A stretch of 64,000 nucleotides of DNA from Acidobacteriota bacterium (lineage in GTDB: Bacteria > Acidobacteriota > Terriglobia > Terriglobales > Acidobacteriaceae): contig JAFDVW010000012.1 of assembly GCA_018268755.1 (NCBI GenBank), positions 62,001 through 126,000 of the forward strand, given 5' to 3'. The position numbers and the translations under genes were made by a program. The notes below the pieces were generated by a model, which saw only the letters and a program-made list of their open reading frames with translations, was not told the origin of the DNA and ran no database searches. Below, piece after piece: positions 1-7,817 of this stretch; positions within the stretch are counted from its first letter, which is position 1, and the number at the start of each line of letters is the position of its first letter.

Positions 1-2
1 TT

Positions 3-644
3 CGCGATCAGGGCATCATCCAGGGCCGATTCAGCGAGCAGGAAGCCAAGGACCAAGCCATGGTGCTGCGTTCCGGCGCCCTGCCGGCGGGGATCAAGTA
101 TCTGGAGGAGCGGACGGTAGGACCCTCGCTAGGGGCGGATTCGATCCGGGCCGGGGTACGAGCCGCGGTGATCGGGCTAGTGGCTGTCCTGGTTTTCATG
201 CTGGTCTACTATCGGGGTGCAGGCATTAACGCCGACGTGGCCCTGATCCTGAACCTCATCATTCTGCTAGGATTCCTGGGCTTCAGCGGAGCAACGCTGA
301 CCCTGCCCGGCATCGCCGGGGTCATCCTGACCGTGGGTATGGGCGTGGATTCGAATGTGCTGATTTTCGAGCGCATTCGGGAAGAGTTGCGCAATGGCAA
401 GACGCCACCCTCCGCGGTGGAGCAAGGCTTCAAGCACGCCTGGGTCACGATCGTGGATACGCACGTGACCACGGTGGTTTCAGCCCTGATCCTGTTTGTT
501 TTTGGCACGGGGCCGGTGCGCGGATTTGCCGTGACGCTGACCTTTGGTTTGCTGGCCAATCTGTTTACGGCCGTGTTCGTCTCGCGCGTCATTTTTGACT
601 GGATTTTGAGCCGCAAGCAGCGCGGGGAAGCCCTCAGTATCTAA
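3..644 (+). CDS. secD: Protein translocase subunit SecD, C-terminal part (5' truncated by window edge)
   Basis: SecD is an inner-membrane partner of SecYEG that uses proton motive force to help pull preproteins across the membrane. The reading frame is open from the window edge, so the N-terminal periplasmic domains are missing. Visible are the segment before the membrane domain (motif VLRSGALPAG) and the SecD/SecF transmembrane domain, with the family signature GMGVDSNVLIFERIREE near the middle of the fragment. The gene ends with TAA at 642-644 and is followed after 69 bases by secF, the usual order. The identification is firm; only its full length is unknown. Confidence 0.96.
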   Translation, partial: RDQGIIQGRFSEQEAKDQAMVLRSGALPAGIKYLEERTVGPSLGADSIRAGVRAAVIGLVAVLVFMLVYYRGAGINADVALILNLIILLGFLGFSGATLTLPGIAGVILTVGMGVDSNVLIFERIREELRNGKTPPSAVEQGFKHAWVTIVDTHVTTVVSALILFVFGTGPVRGFAVTLTFGLLANLFTAVFVSRVIFDWILSRKQRGEALSI

Positions 645-651
645 ATTTCAC

Positions 652-673
652 CGCGGAGGCCGAAGCCTCCGCG
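652..673 (+). repeat. Perfect hairpin between secD and secF
   Basis: The 9-base arm CGCGGAGGC (652-660) and its exact complement GCCTCCGCG (665-673) enclose the loop CGAA. No T run follows, so this is not a standard intrinsic terminator. It may stabilise the upstream secD message or be a REP-like element; both are inference. Confidence 0.55.
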
Positions 674-713
674 CGCCCCCGGCGCAGGCCGGGAGGCTAC
701 GAGGAAAAGCAGC

Positions 714-1913
714 GTGGAATTTTTTCGGAATACAAACATCGATTTTCTCGGCAAGAAGTGGTATTGCCTGGCCTTTTCGCTGGTGTTCAGTGTCGCGGGT
801 CTGTTCTCCATTCTGTTCTGGCACGGCATTCCCCTGGGAGTGGACTTCCGGGGCGGAACGCTGGTTTACGTGAAGTTCTCCCATACCCCGGATGACAATG
901 CTATCCGGGCGGCGATGGACCGGGTGGGGCTCAAAAATGCGCGTATTCAGCGCTACAACGTTGCCAACAATAGCAACGAAGTTCTGATCGATCTGGATGT
1001 CCGCGAAACCAGCGAGACGGCCCTGGACCAGGGAAAAACTAAAATTATTGAGGCTTTAGAAACCAACGCTCCAGCCGGCAAAGTCGATCTAAACAACGCC
1101 AGTTCTTTGACAATTGCCAATTATCTGCTGGAAAAGGACCCCTTGCGCGCGGGGACGGACGCTAACCAGCGCTATACCGCCCAGGCCCAGGCCATCATCA
1201 ACGTTCGCGATAAGGTCCGGGGTGGCGTCCTGAGTTCGCTGGAGGAGTTAAAGGGGCCGGTCGATCCGGCCGTGGTGGCGGTGCTGCAAGACGGCTTTTA
1301 TCTGTCGGACTTCGGTATCCGCAACGTGGAGATCGTGGGGCCGCAGGTGGGAAAACAATTACAGAGCCAGGCGGTATTAGCGACTGTTTATTCTCTGGCC
1401 GGTATGTTAGTGTATTTGGCCTTCCGGTTTGAATGGATTTACGGCGTGGCTGCGGTGGTCACGGTATTTCATGACACGGTCATTACAATCGGGGCGTTTT
1501 CCCTGACCAATAAGGAAATCTCCCTTACGGTGATCGCCGCCATCCTGACGCTGATTGGTTATTCCAACAACGATACGATCGTGGTGTTTGACCGTATTCG
1601 AGAGAACCTGAAGCTGATGCGGCGCGAATCGCTGGCGGAGATCGTGAACCGCAGCATCAACCAGACGTTGAGCCGGACGATTCTGACCACGGGGCTGACG
1701 TTTTTGACCGTCCTGGCCCTGTATTTGTTTGGCGGAGAGGTGCTGCACGGCTTCTCCTTCGCCCTGGTGGTGGGTATTTTGATTGGGACCTATTCTTCGA
1801 TTGCGATTGCGGCCCCCATTCTGGTGGCGTACCAGGAATGGCGAGCCGGCAAGGGTAAGGCCGGAGTGATCCCCGGGGGTGGGGGTCGGGAGCGAGTGAA
1901 AGCCAAGGCTTAA
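714..1913 (+). CDS. secF: Protein translocase subunit SecF
   Basis: SecF pairs with SecD in the inner membrane and supports the late steps of Sec-dependent export. The 399-residue protein has a first membrane segment near residues 19-40, the family motif GVDFRGGT just after it, and a C-terminal multi-span domain with YSNNDTIVVFDRIRENL, the SecF counterpart of the SecD signature. The start is GTG at 714, chosen because GAGGAAAAG lies just upstream. The periplasmic loop is longer than in E. coli SecF (about 320 residues in total there), as in many non-proteobacterial SecF proteins. It forms an operon with secD. Confidence 0.95.
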   Translation: MEFFRNTNIDFLGKKWYCLAFSLVFSVAGLFSILFWHGIPLGVDFRGGTLVYVKFSHTPDDNAIRAAMDRVGLKNARIQRYNVANNSNEVLIDLDVRETSETALDQGKTKIIEALETNAPAGKVDLNNASSLTIANYLLEKDPLRAGTDANQRYTAQAQAIINVRDKVRGGVLSSLEELKGPVDPAVVAVLQDGFYLSDFGIRNVEIVGPQVGKQLQSQAVLATVYSLAGMLVYLAFRFEWIYGVAAVVTVFHDTVITIGAFSLTNKEISLTVIAAILTLIGYSNNDTIVVFDRIRENLKLMRRESLAEIVNRSINQTLSRTILTTGLTFLTVLALYLFGGEVLHGFSFALVVGILIGTYSSIAIAAPILVAYQEWRAGKGKAGVIPGGGGRERVKAKA

Positions 1914-1946
1914 GTCTCAAGTGGGACGCCCCGGGGCCGGTCATAT

Positions 1947-1964
1947 TTTTGTTCCAAAACAAAA
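1947..1964. promoter_or_regulatory. AT-rich inverted repeat upstream of tonB
   Basis: TTTTGTT (1947-1953) and AACAAAA (1958-1964) form a perfect inverted repeat with a 4-base spacer, in the 136-base gap between secF and tonB. The position, about 85 bases before tonB, would suit an operator. No regulator is identified, so this is only a candidate site. Confidence 0.25.
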
Positions 1965-2049
1965 TGTGGCAACCGGGCGAAAAACTGGGAGCAATTTATA
2001 AGCAGGCGGTGTCTAAGAATGCGTAGGGGTCTGTGTAGGAGAAACCTTT

Positions 2050-2793
2050 ATGTTTGAAGACAGCCTTATCGAATCGGGTGGGAAGCTGAAGACCAAGCGT
2101 GGGGCAACAACCCTGTTTTCGTTTTTTCTACAGGTATTGTTGATTGGCCTTCTGATTTTGATTCCCTTGCTGTATACGGAAGCTTTGCCGAAACAGCAAC
2201 TTATGACTTTCCTGGTGGCCCCCCCACCGCCGCCACCGCCACCACCGCCGCCGGCCGCGGCGCCTGTCCAGGTGGTCAAGCGCATCCAGACCGACATCGT
2301 CAACGGTCAGTTGCGCACGCCGACCAAGATTCCTGAGAAAATCCAGATGATTAAGGAAGACGACGCTCCTCCGCCGATGGCCTCCATGGGAGGCGTCGTG
2401 GGTGGGGTTCCGGGCGGCGTACCGGGCGGTCAGATGGGCGGCGTGATCGGCGGCATTATCAGCTCGACGCCGGTGGCAGTGCCCAAAGTCGCCACTCCGC
2501 AACGCGTGCGCGTTTCCCAGGGCGTGACCCAGGGTCTGCTGGTCCGCCGGGTGCAACCCAACTATCCGCCGCTGGCCCGTCAGGCCCGCATTCAGGGCCA
2601 GGTGATGTTGCAGGCGGAAATCAGCAAAGACGGCAGCATCGAAAATCTGCGTTTAATCAGCGGCCACCCCATGTTGGCGCCAGCGGCCATTGAGGCCGTG
2701 AAGCAGTGGAAGTACCGTCCGTACTTCCTGAATGGCGAGCCGGTGGAAGTGGAAACCCAAATTACCGTGAACTTCTCGCTGTCAGGGGGATAG
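2050..2793 (+). CDS. tonB: TonB family energy transducer
   Basis: TonB links the proton-driven ExbB/ExbD motor in the inner membrane to outer-membrane receptors. The 247-residue protein has a short cytoplasmic N-terminus, one membrane segment near residues 22-45, a long proline run near 58-72, a glycine/valine-rich linker (about 110-145) and a C-terminal TonB domain (about 165-245, with YPPLARQARIQGQV and the later AIEAVKQWKYRP). AGGAG at 2037-2041 precedes the ATG. The next genes are exbB and two exbD genes, which supports the assignment. Regulation cannot be read beyond the upstream inverted repeat. Confidence 0.93.
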   Translation: MFEDSLIESGGKLKTKRGATTLFSFFLQVLLIGLLILIPLLYTEALPKQQLMTFLVAPPPPPPPPPPPAAAPVQVVKRIQTDIVNGQLRTPTKIPEKIQMIKEDDAPPPMASMGGVVGGVPGGVPGGQMGGVIGGIISSTPVAVPKVATPQRVRVSQGVTQGLLVRRVQPNYPPLARQARIQGQVMLQAEISKDGSIENLRLISGHPMLAPAAIEAVKQWKYRPYFLNGEPVEVETQITVNFSLSGG

Positions 2794-2912
2794 CCCGCTG
2801 GTGTCTAAAACAGCAGGGAGACTTCCGGTAGAAGTCGCTCCTGTCTTACTGGTTTAGAAGTGGCAACAAGCAGCTCCGCAATAGACAAGTTTCCGAGGAG
2901 GAAAAGCAACTC

Positions 2913-3677
2913 ATGTTCGCAGCCAATGTCGTAAGCTCACTAGCAAGCCAAACCTACTACGCGGCCGCCTGGTTGTTCCAGGAAGGTGGAGCCTCAGGAA
3001 GTTTTTCGGACCCGCTTTCCCTGTGGCACCAGATGGGATATGTGGCCAGGACCGTGGTCATCGTGCTGTTCATCATGTCGGGCTGGTCGATCGGTGTGAT
3101 GATTGACCGCTGGATGGCCTTCAACGCCGCCCGCAAACAATCGCGCGCCTTTGCCCCCGCCGTAGCCGGCGCCCTGCGCGACGGCAAGATCGACGAGGCC
3201 ATCAAGGTGGCCGAGCGCAACAAGAAAAGCCACCTGGCCAAGGTTGTGACAGCCGGCCTGATGGAATTCCGCGCCCACCAGGAAAGCGGAGAAATTCCGG
3301 GAGAGACCATCGAAGCTTCCAAGCGCGCCCTGGAGCGCACCGAAGCCATCGTGCACGCCGAATTGAAGCGCGGTCTGGGTGGTCTGGCCACCATCGGATC
3401 CACCGCCCCCTTCGTCGGTCTGTTCGGCACGGTAATGGGCATTCTGAACGCGTTTAAAGGTATTTCGGAACAGAAGGCGACCGGTCTGGGCGCGGTGGCA
3501 GGCGGTATTGCCGAAGCGCTGGTCACGACTGCGTTGGGATTGCTGGTCGCGATTCCCGCCGTCATGATGTTTAACTACCTGACCGGCCGCGTGGAAGCGT
3601 TCGACGTGGAGATGGACAACTCCTCGAGCGAACTCATTGACTACTTCCTGAAGCGCCGCAGCGTGGCGCGCCGGTAA
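2913..3677 (+). CDS. exbB: ExbB/TolQ-type proton channel subunit
   Basis: This is the MotA/TolQ/ExbB family subunit that forms the proton-conducting pentamer with ExbD. The 254-residue protein shows three hydrophobic segments: about residues 45-65, 155-185 (with GLATIGSTAPFVGLFGTV, the family hallmark) and 200-225. A strong ribosome binding site GAGGAGG lies at about 2896. It sits between tonB and the exbD pair, so a TonB rather than Tol or flagellar role is likely. No Tol-Pal partners are seen in the window. Confidence 0.92.
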   Translation: MFAANVVSSLASQTYYAAAWLFQEGGASGSFSDPLSLWHQMGYVARTVVIVLFIMSGWSIGVMIDRWMAFNAARKQSRAFAPAVAGALRDGKIDEAIKVAERNKKSHLAKVVTAGLMEFRAHQESGEIPGETIEASKRALERTEAIVHAELKRGLGGLATIGSTAPFVGLFGTVMGILNAFKGISEQKATGLGAVAGGIAEALVTTALGLLVAIPAVMMFNYLTGRVEAFDVEMDNSSSELIDYFLKRRSVARR

Positions 3678-3717
3678 GCCAGTCGTTCCTCGGTGTGGTC
3701 TGCGAGAGTTGCTAGTT

Positions 3718-3746
3718 CCGGCGCCGGTTTGAGCAACCGGCGCCGG
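3718..3746 (+). repeat. Perfect 12-bp GC hairpin between exbB and exbD
   Basis: Arms at 3718-3729 and 3735-3746 are exactly complementary (CCGGCGCCGGTT against AACCGGCGCCGG) around the loop TGAGC. There is no T tract. Its place between two genes of one operon suggests an mRNA-stabilising or stoichiometry-setting structure, or a REP-like element. Confidence 0.6.
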
Positions 3747-3799
3747 GGCCCAGCCAACGCAAGCCCTCCCGTTACTGAAAGTCGCAGGAGACAAGAACC

Positions 3800-4261
3800 A
3801 TGGCAATCGCAAAGCGGGACGAAGGTTCCAAAGTTAATTCCGACATTAACGTCACTCCCATGGTGGACGTGATGTTGGTGTTGCTGATCATCTTTATGGT
3901 GGTCACGCCCATGTTGCAGAAGGGCGTCAGCGTTGACCTGGCCAAGGTCAACAATCCGTCGCAGATGCCGGACGCTGACAAAGAAGACGCACTCATCGTA
4001 GCGGTCATGCGAGATGGCAAGGTATTTTTCGGCAACGACGCGATCCCGGTCGACCAGCTGACCAGCCGGGTCAAAGACCGGTTGGCCAATCGGGTGGACA
4101 AACGGGTTTACATTCGCGCCGACGCGCGCGCCCGCTTCGGCGCCGTGGTGGAAGTGGTGGACAACGTGCGCTCCGCGGGAGTGGACCAGTTGGGTCTGCT
4201 GACCGATCAGCGCAAGGAGACCACAACCGCGCCCCCGCCGGCACCAACGGGCGGGCAATAG
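3800..4261 (+). CDS. exbD: ExbD/TolR family biopolymer transport protein (first copy)
   Basis: ExbD subunits sit with one membrane helix in the ExbB channel and carry the proton-binding aspartate. This 153-residue protein has a single hydrophobic segment near residues 18-38. The hallmark NVTPMVDVMLVLLIIFMV contains the aspartate expected to be protonated. A periplasmic domain follows, ending in a proline/alanine-rich tail. It is one of two tandem exbD-like genes. The two differ clearly in the periplasmic part, so they are paralogues rather than a recent duplication. Confidence 0.92.
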   Translation: MAIAKRDEGSKVNSDINVTPMVDVMLVLLIIFMVVTPMLQKGVSVDLAKVNNPSQMPDADKEDALIVAVMRDGKVFFGNDAIPVDQLTSRVKDRLANRVDKRVYIRADARARFGAVVEVVDNVRSAGVDQLGLLTDQRKETTTAPPPAPTGGQ

Positions 4262-4289
4262 CAGATAAGGTCATAGAGGGAGATTTCTT

Positions 4290-4730
4290 ATGGGAATGAC
4301 ATCCGGTGGAAGTGGTGGACAGAGCGCCAACATCAACGTCACGCCGCTGATTGACGTGCTTTTGGTGTTGCTGATCATCTTCATGGTGATTACGCCGCTG
4401 ACGCCCAAGGGCCTGGACGCGCTGGTGCCCCAGCCGCCTCCGCCTAACGCCCCCAAGAACAACCAGCCGGACCGCACCATCGTGGTGCAGTTGATCGACA
4501 GCGGGTCGGGCCAGAAGCCCACCTTGAAGATCAACGGGGAAGATACCTCCTGGGAAAACCTGGAAGGACGTCTGACCGACATTTTCAAGACTCGCGCCGA
4601 GAAGGTCATGTTCGTCAAAGGCGATGACAATGTCGCTTTCGAAAATGTGGCCAATGTCATCGACATCGCGCACGCTTCCGGCGTGGACAAAGTCGGGCTG
4701 ATCACCGCCAAGATCGAAGCGGGCCAATAA
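4290..4730 (+). CDS. exbD: ExbD/TolR family biopolymer transport protein (second copy)
   Basis: A second ExbD-like protein of 146 residues, with the membrane hallmark NVTPLIDVLLVLLIIFMV near residues 16-33. It then has a proline-rich linker (QPPPPNAPK) not found in the first copy and a periplasmic alpha/beta domain. GAGGGAG precedes the ATG. The gap to the first exbD is 28 bases, consistent with one transcript. Two ExbD proteins served by one ExbB occur in some other Gram-negative TonB systems; which one couples to which function cannot be told from sequence. Confidence 0.91.
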   Translation: MGMTSGGSGGQSANINVTPLIDVLLVLLIIFMVITPLTPKGLDALVPQPPPPNAPKNNQPDRTIVVQLIDSGSGQKPTLKINGEDTSWENLEGRLTDIFKTRAEKVMFVKGDDNVAFENVANVIDIAHASGVDKVGLITAKIEAGQ

Positions 4731-4815
4731 CATCATCTTGCAACGGCGGGAGCGGCGCAGTGGCGAACTGAAGCCGCTTCCCTCCCGCCGATTGTTCAAG
4801 GGAGACTGCAAGGCA

Positions 4816-5628
4816 ATGAACAACTCAAAGAGAATCCTGGTAGTGATGGCAGCCGGCTTGGCGTTGCTTGCCTCCACGGGCTGCGACAAACTGAGGGCCC
4901 GCGACCAGCTGAACAAGGGCGTGCAATCCTACAAAGGCGCGAAGTACGAGGAGGCCATTGATCACTTCCAGAAAGCCGTGGCCCTCGACCCCAGCCTGAT
5001 CAACGCCCGCCTTTATCTGGCCACGGCGTATGCCCAGCAGTACATTCCCGGCGTGGATGCCGAGGATAACAATCGCATGGGCAACCAGGCGATCGAGGAA
5101 TACAAGTCGGTGCTGGAGCGCGATCCTTCCAATATCAACAGCGTGAAGGGCATTGCGTACCTTTACCTGCAAATGAAGAAGTTCGACGACGCCAAGACCT
5201 ACTATCGCAAGGCGGGCGAACTCGACCCCAATGATCCCGAAGTCTACTATTCCGTCGGAGTCATCGACTGGACGCAATCCTACCAGCCCCGCATGGAAGA
5301 GCGCGCCAAGCTGGGTCTGAAGCCGGAAGAGGCCTTGAAAGACAAGAAGGTTTGCGGCGACCTCAAGAGTAAGAACTGGGGCGTGGTCGAAGACGGCATC
5401 AGCAGTCTGACCAAGGCCATTGATCTGCGTCCGGACTACGACGACGCCATGGCCTACCTGAACCTGATGTACCGCGAAAAGGCGGACCTGGAGTGTGACA
5501 ACTCCGCGCAGCGGGCCGCCGATCTGAAGACGGCGGACGAATGGGTCGATAAGACGATGGCCACCAAAAAGGCCAAGGCGGAAAAACAACCCGGCACCCA
5601 GGGCATCACCATGGACCAGTCGAAGTAA
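4816..5628 (+). CDS. TPR-repeat lipoprotein
   Basis: The start is set at the ATG at 4816 because it opens a clear lipoprotein signal peptide ending in the lipobox-like LASTGC; the frame is open further upstream but that part looks non-coding. The mature part has several tetratricopeptide repeats, for example LNKGVQSYKGAKYEEAIDHF and a later copy around FDDAKTYYRKAGELDPNDP, typical of protein-protein scaffolds. Its place directly after the TonB motor genes suggests an envelope role with that system, but the partner is unknown. A strong terminator follows, so it probably ends the operon. Confidence 0.85.
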   Translation: MNNSKRILVVMAAGLALLASTGCDKLRARDQLNKGVQSYKGAKYEEAIDHFQKAVALDPSLINARLYLATAYAQQYIPGVDAEDNNRMGNQAIEEYKSVLERDPSNINSVKGIAYLYLQMKKFDDAKTYYRKAGELDPNDPEVYYSVGVIDWTQSYQPRMEERAKLGLKPEEALKDKKVCGDLKSKNWGVVEDGISSLTKAIDLRPDYDDAMAYLNLMYREKADLECDNSAQRAADLKTADEWVDKTMATKKAKAEKQPGTQGITMDQSK

Positions 5629-5643
5629 GCAGTTTCGTTAAAC

Positions 5644-5674
5644 AAAGGCCTTCTCTTCGAGAAGGCCTTTTTTA
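5644..5674 (+). terminator. Intrinsic terminator after the tonB/exbBD/TPR operon
   Basis: The arm AAAGGCCTTCTC (5644-5655) pairs exactly with GAGAAGGCCTTT (5659-5670) around a three-base loop and runs into a T tract. It lies 16 bases after the TPR lipoprotein stop codon. Confidence 0.92.
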
Positions 5675-5728
5675 TTGCCCGGCTCCTCTCCTGGGCCGGC
5701 GGGTTCGGCTACACTAGCGAGACCGGCC

Positions 5729-7240
5729 ATGTTCCGAAAGATCCTGATTGCCAACCGGGGTGAGATTGCGGTGCGGATCATCCGCGCCTGCCGGGAAATG
5801 GGCATCCTTCCGGTCGCGGTTTACTCCGATGTAGACCGTGCTTCGCTTCACGTGCGCAAAGCGGAGGAAGCCTATGCCATCGGGGCCGCCGCGGCCGCGG
5901 AATCGTATCTGAACATCCCGAAGATTTTGGATGTGGCGCGCCGCTGCGGCGCGGATGCCATCCACCCCGGCTACGGCTTCCTGTCGGAAAATCCTGCCTT
6001 TGCCCAGGCCTGTAGCGAAGCTGGGATCAAATTCATCGGACCCACCGCGGACGCTATGCGAAAGATGGGGTCGAAAACCAAAGCCCGCCAGCAAATGGAA
6101 AAAGCCGGAGTTCCGTTTGTGCCGGGGACTTCTCGCGGGCTCGATTCCCTGGAGGATGCCTTACAGGCGGCAAAGCGGATTGGTTACCCCGTCATGCTGA
6201 AGGCGGCCGCCGGCGGCGGCGGCAAGGGCATGCGGCTGGTTCACCAGCCGGAAGATCTGAAATCGGCGCTGGAGGCGGCCCGGGGCGAGGCGCAGCGGGC
6301 GTTTGGCGATGGGGAGGTGTATCTGGAGAAGGCGATCCTCAATCCCCGCCATATCGAAGTCCAGGTCCTGGCCGATGAGCATGGGCACACGGTGTATCTG
6401 GGAGAGCGCGAGTGCTCGATCCAGCGCCGCCACCAGAAAGTAATTGAAGAGGCGCCCTCGCCGCTGGTGGATGCCGCGATGCGGCAGCGCATGGGAGAAG
6501 TCGCGGTGCGGGTGGCCCAGGCCGCGGACTACACCAACGCAGGCACGGTGGAATTTCTGGTCGACGCGGAGAAGAATTTCTATTTTCTGGAGATGAATAC
6601 GCGCTTGCAGGTGGAACATCCGGTCACGGAATTGGTGACCGGGCTGGATCTGGTGCACCTGCAAATTCGTATCGCGGCCGGGGAACCTTTGCCGTTCCGG
6701 CAGGAAGATATCCAAATTCGAGGCCACGCCATCGAGTGCCGTATTTATGCGGAGGATCCCGACAACAATTTCTTCCCCAGTCCGGGAAAGATTACTTTGC
6801 TGCTGACGCCTTCCGGCCCGGGCATCCGGCGAGACAGCGGGATGTACGAAGGCTGGACCGTACCTCTTGATTATGATCCGATGCTGGCCAAGCTAATCGG
6901 CTATGGCAGCGACCGGCAGCAAGCCATTGCCCGGCTCACCCGCGCCCTGCGCGAATACTTTGTGGGTGGCATCAAGACCAATATTTCGTTGTTTCAGCGC
7001 ATTTTGCTGCATCCTGATTTTCAGGCCGGCAAGCTGGAGACGGGATTTCTTGACCGCATGTTCCAGACCTCTTCTCCGGCGGAAGCGGGGACCGATGGAA
7101 ATCCTGAGGATGCCAAAGCCGCCGCCATTGCCGCGGGGATTTTTTCCGTGCTCGATCCAGTGGCTTCGCCGGGCGGCCAGAATGGCCCGGCCAACCGTTC
7201 GGCCTGGAAGAAGACGGCGCGGCTCGAGGGACTGCAATAA
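5729..7240 (+). CDS. accC: Biotin carboxylase subunit of an acyl-CoA carboxylase
   Basis: It catalyses ATP-dependent carboxylation of biotin on the carrier protein, the first half-reaction of acetyl- or propionyl-CoA carboxylation. The start at 5729 gives the standard N-terminus MFRKILIANRGEIAVRIIRA; the frame is open upstream without matching the family. Seen are the N-domain, the ATP-grasp glycine loop (GGGGKGM), and the catalytic region EMNTRLQVEHPVTE with the conserved Glu, Asn and Arg. At 503 residues it is about 50 longer than E. coli AccC; the extra alanine/proline-rich tail resembles nothing I know. The carrier gene follows after 15 bases. The carboxyltransferase is not in the window, so the acyl substrate is open. 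Confidence 0.93.
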   Translation: MFRKILIANRGEIAVRIIRACREMGILPVAVYSDVDRASLHVRKAEEAYAIGAAAAAESYLNIPKILDVARRCGADAIHPGYGFLSENPAFAQACSEAGIKFIGPTADAMRKMGSKTKARQQMEKAGVPFVPGTSRGLDSLEDALQAAKRIGYPVMLKAAAGGGGKGMRLVHQPEDLKSALEAARGEAQRAFGDGEVYLEKAILNPRHIEVQVLADEHGHTVYLGERECSIQRRHQKVIEEAPSPLVDAAMRQRMGEVAVRVAQAADYTNAGTVEFLVDAEKNFYFLEMNTRLQVEHPVTELVTGLDLVHLQIRIAAGEPLPFRQEDIQIRGHAIECRIYAEDPDNNFFPSPGKITLLLTPSGPGIRRDSGMYEGWTVPLDYDPMLAKLIGYGSDRQQAIARLTRALREYFVGGIKTNISLFQRILLHPDFQAGKLETGFLDRMFQTSSPAEAGTDGNPEDAKAAAIAAGIFSVLDPVASPGGQNGPANRSAWKKTARLEGLQ

Positions 7241-7255
7241 CGGGAATGTAAGCGC

Positions 7256-7753
7256 ATGATTTACGACGTCACCATTGAAGGGAAAGACTACCGCCTGGAG
7301 CTGGAGCACGTGGGCGGAAAGTGGCAATGCAAGCTGGACGGCGAGGAGGTCGCGGTAGATGCCGTGCTGGCGCGTCCCAATGTGGTTTCTCTGCTGATTG
7401 CAGGCAAGGCTTACGAGATCAAGCGCGAACGCAGCGCTGATGGGCTGCACCTGTGGGTGGGAAGTACGCGATATACCGCGGAGGTGCGCGATCCCCGTTC
7501 TTTGCAGGGAAGAAAGGCGCGGAGTGGCGCCGACCACGGGCCGAAGAAGGTGATTGCGCCCATGCCGGGCAAGGTGGTGCGGATCCTGGTACAGGAAAAA
7601 GCGGAAGTGAAAGCCGGACAGGGCATCCTGGTGGTAGAGGCGATGAAGATGCAGAATGAGATCAAGTCGCCCAAGAATGGTGTGCTGCAAAGGCTGATGG
7701 TTTCGGAAGGAGCCAGCCTCAATGCCGGGGACGTGCTGGCCATTGTGGAATAG
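7256..7753 (+). CDS. Biotin carboxyl carrier protein of an acyl-CoA carboxylase
   Basis: The 165-residue protein carries the biotin that shuttles carboxylate between biotin carboxylase and carboxyltransferase. The C-terminal biotinyl domain (about 95-165) has the biotinylation motif EAMKM, with Lys131 as the expected attachment site, and the upstream APMPGKV signature. The N-terminal part (about 1-80) is a small beta-rich domain like that of propionyl/acetyl-CoA carboxylase carrier subunits, rather than the alanine/proline linker of E. coli AccB. It is transcribed with the biotin carboxylase and is followed by a terminator. Confidence 0.9.
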   Translation: MIYDVTIEGKDYRLELEHVGGKWQCKLDGEEVAVDAVLARPNVVSLLIAGKAYEIKRERSADGLHLWVGSTRYTAEVRDPRSLQGRKARSGADHGPKKVIAPMPGKVVRILVQEKAEVKAGQGILVVEAMKMQNEIKSPKNGVLQRLMVSEGASLNAGDVLAIVE

Positions 7754-7770
7754 AGGTTTTGCAAAATGAT

Positions 7771-7805
7771 AAAAGGCCCGCTTTTCGCGGGCCTTTTGTT
7801 TTTTA
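7771..7805. terminator. Bidirectional intrinsic terminator between convergent genes
   Basis: AAAAGGCCCGC (7771-7781) pairs perfectly with GCGGGCCTTTT (7787-7797) around TTTTC, followed on the plus strand by a T-rich run. A-rich bases on the other side give a shorter T run for the minus-strand parvulin gene. It separates the carboxylase pair from the converging envelope-folding operon. Confidence 0.88.
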
Positions 7806-7817
7806 AGGCGGGCCGGG

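Noticed and set aside
5675..5728. Upstream start for the biotin carboxylase gene
   Set aside because: The 18 extra codons read Gly/Pro/Ser text directly after the terminator; the standard family N-terminus begins at 5729.
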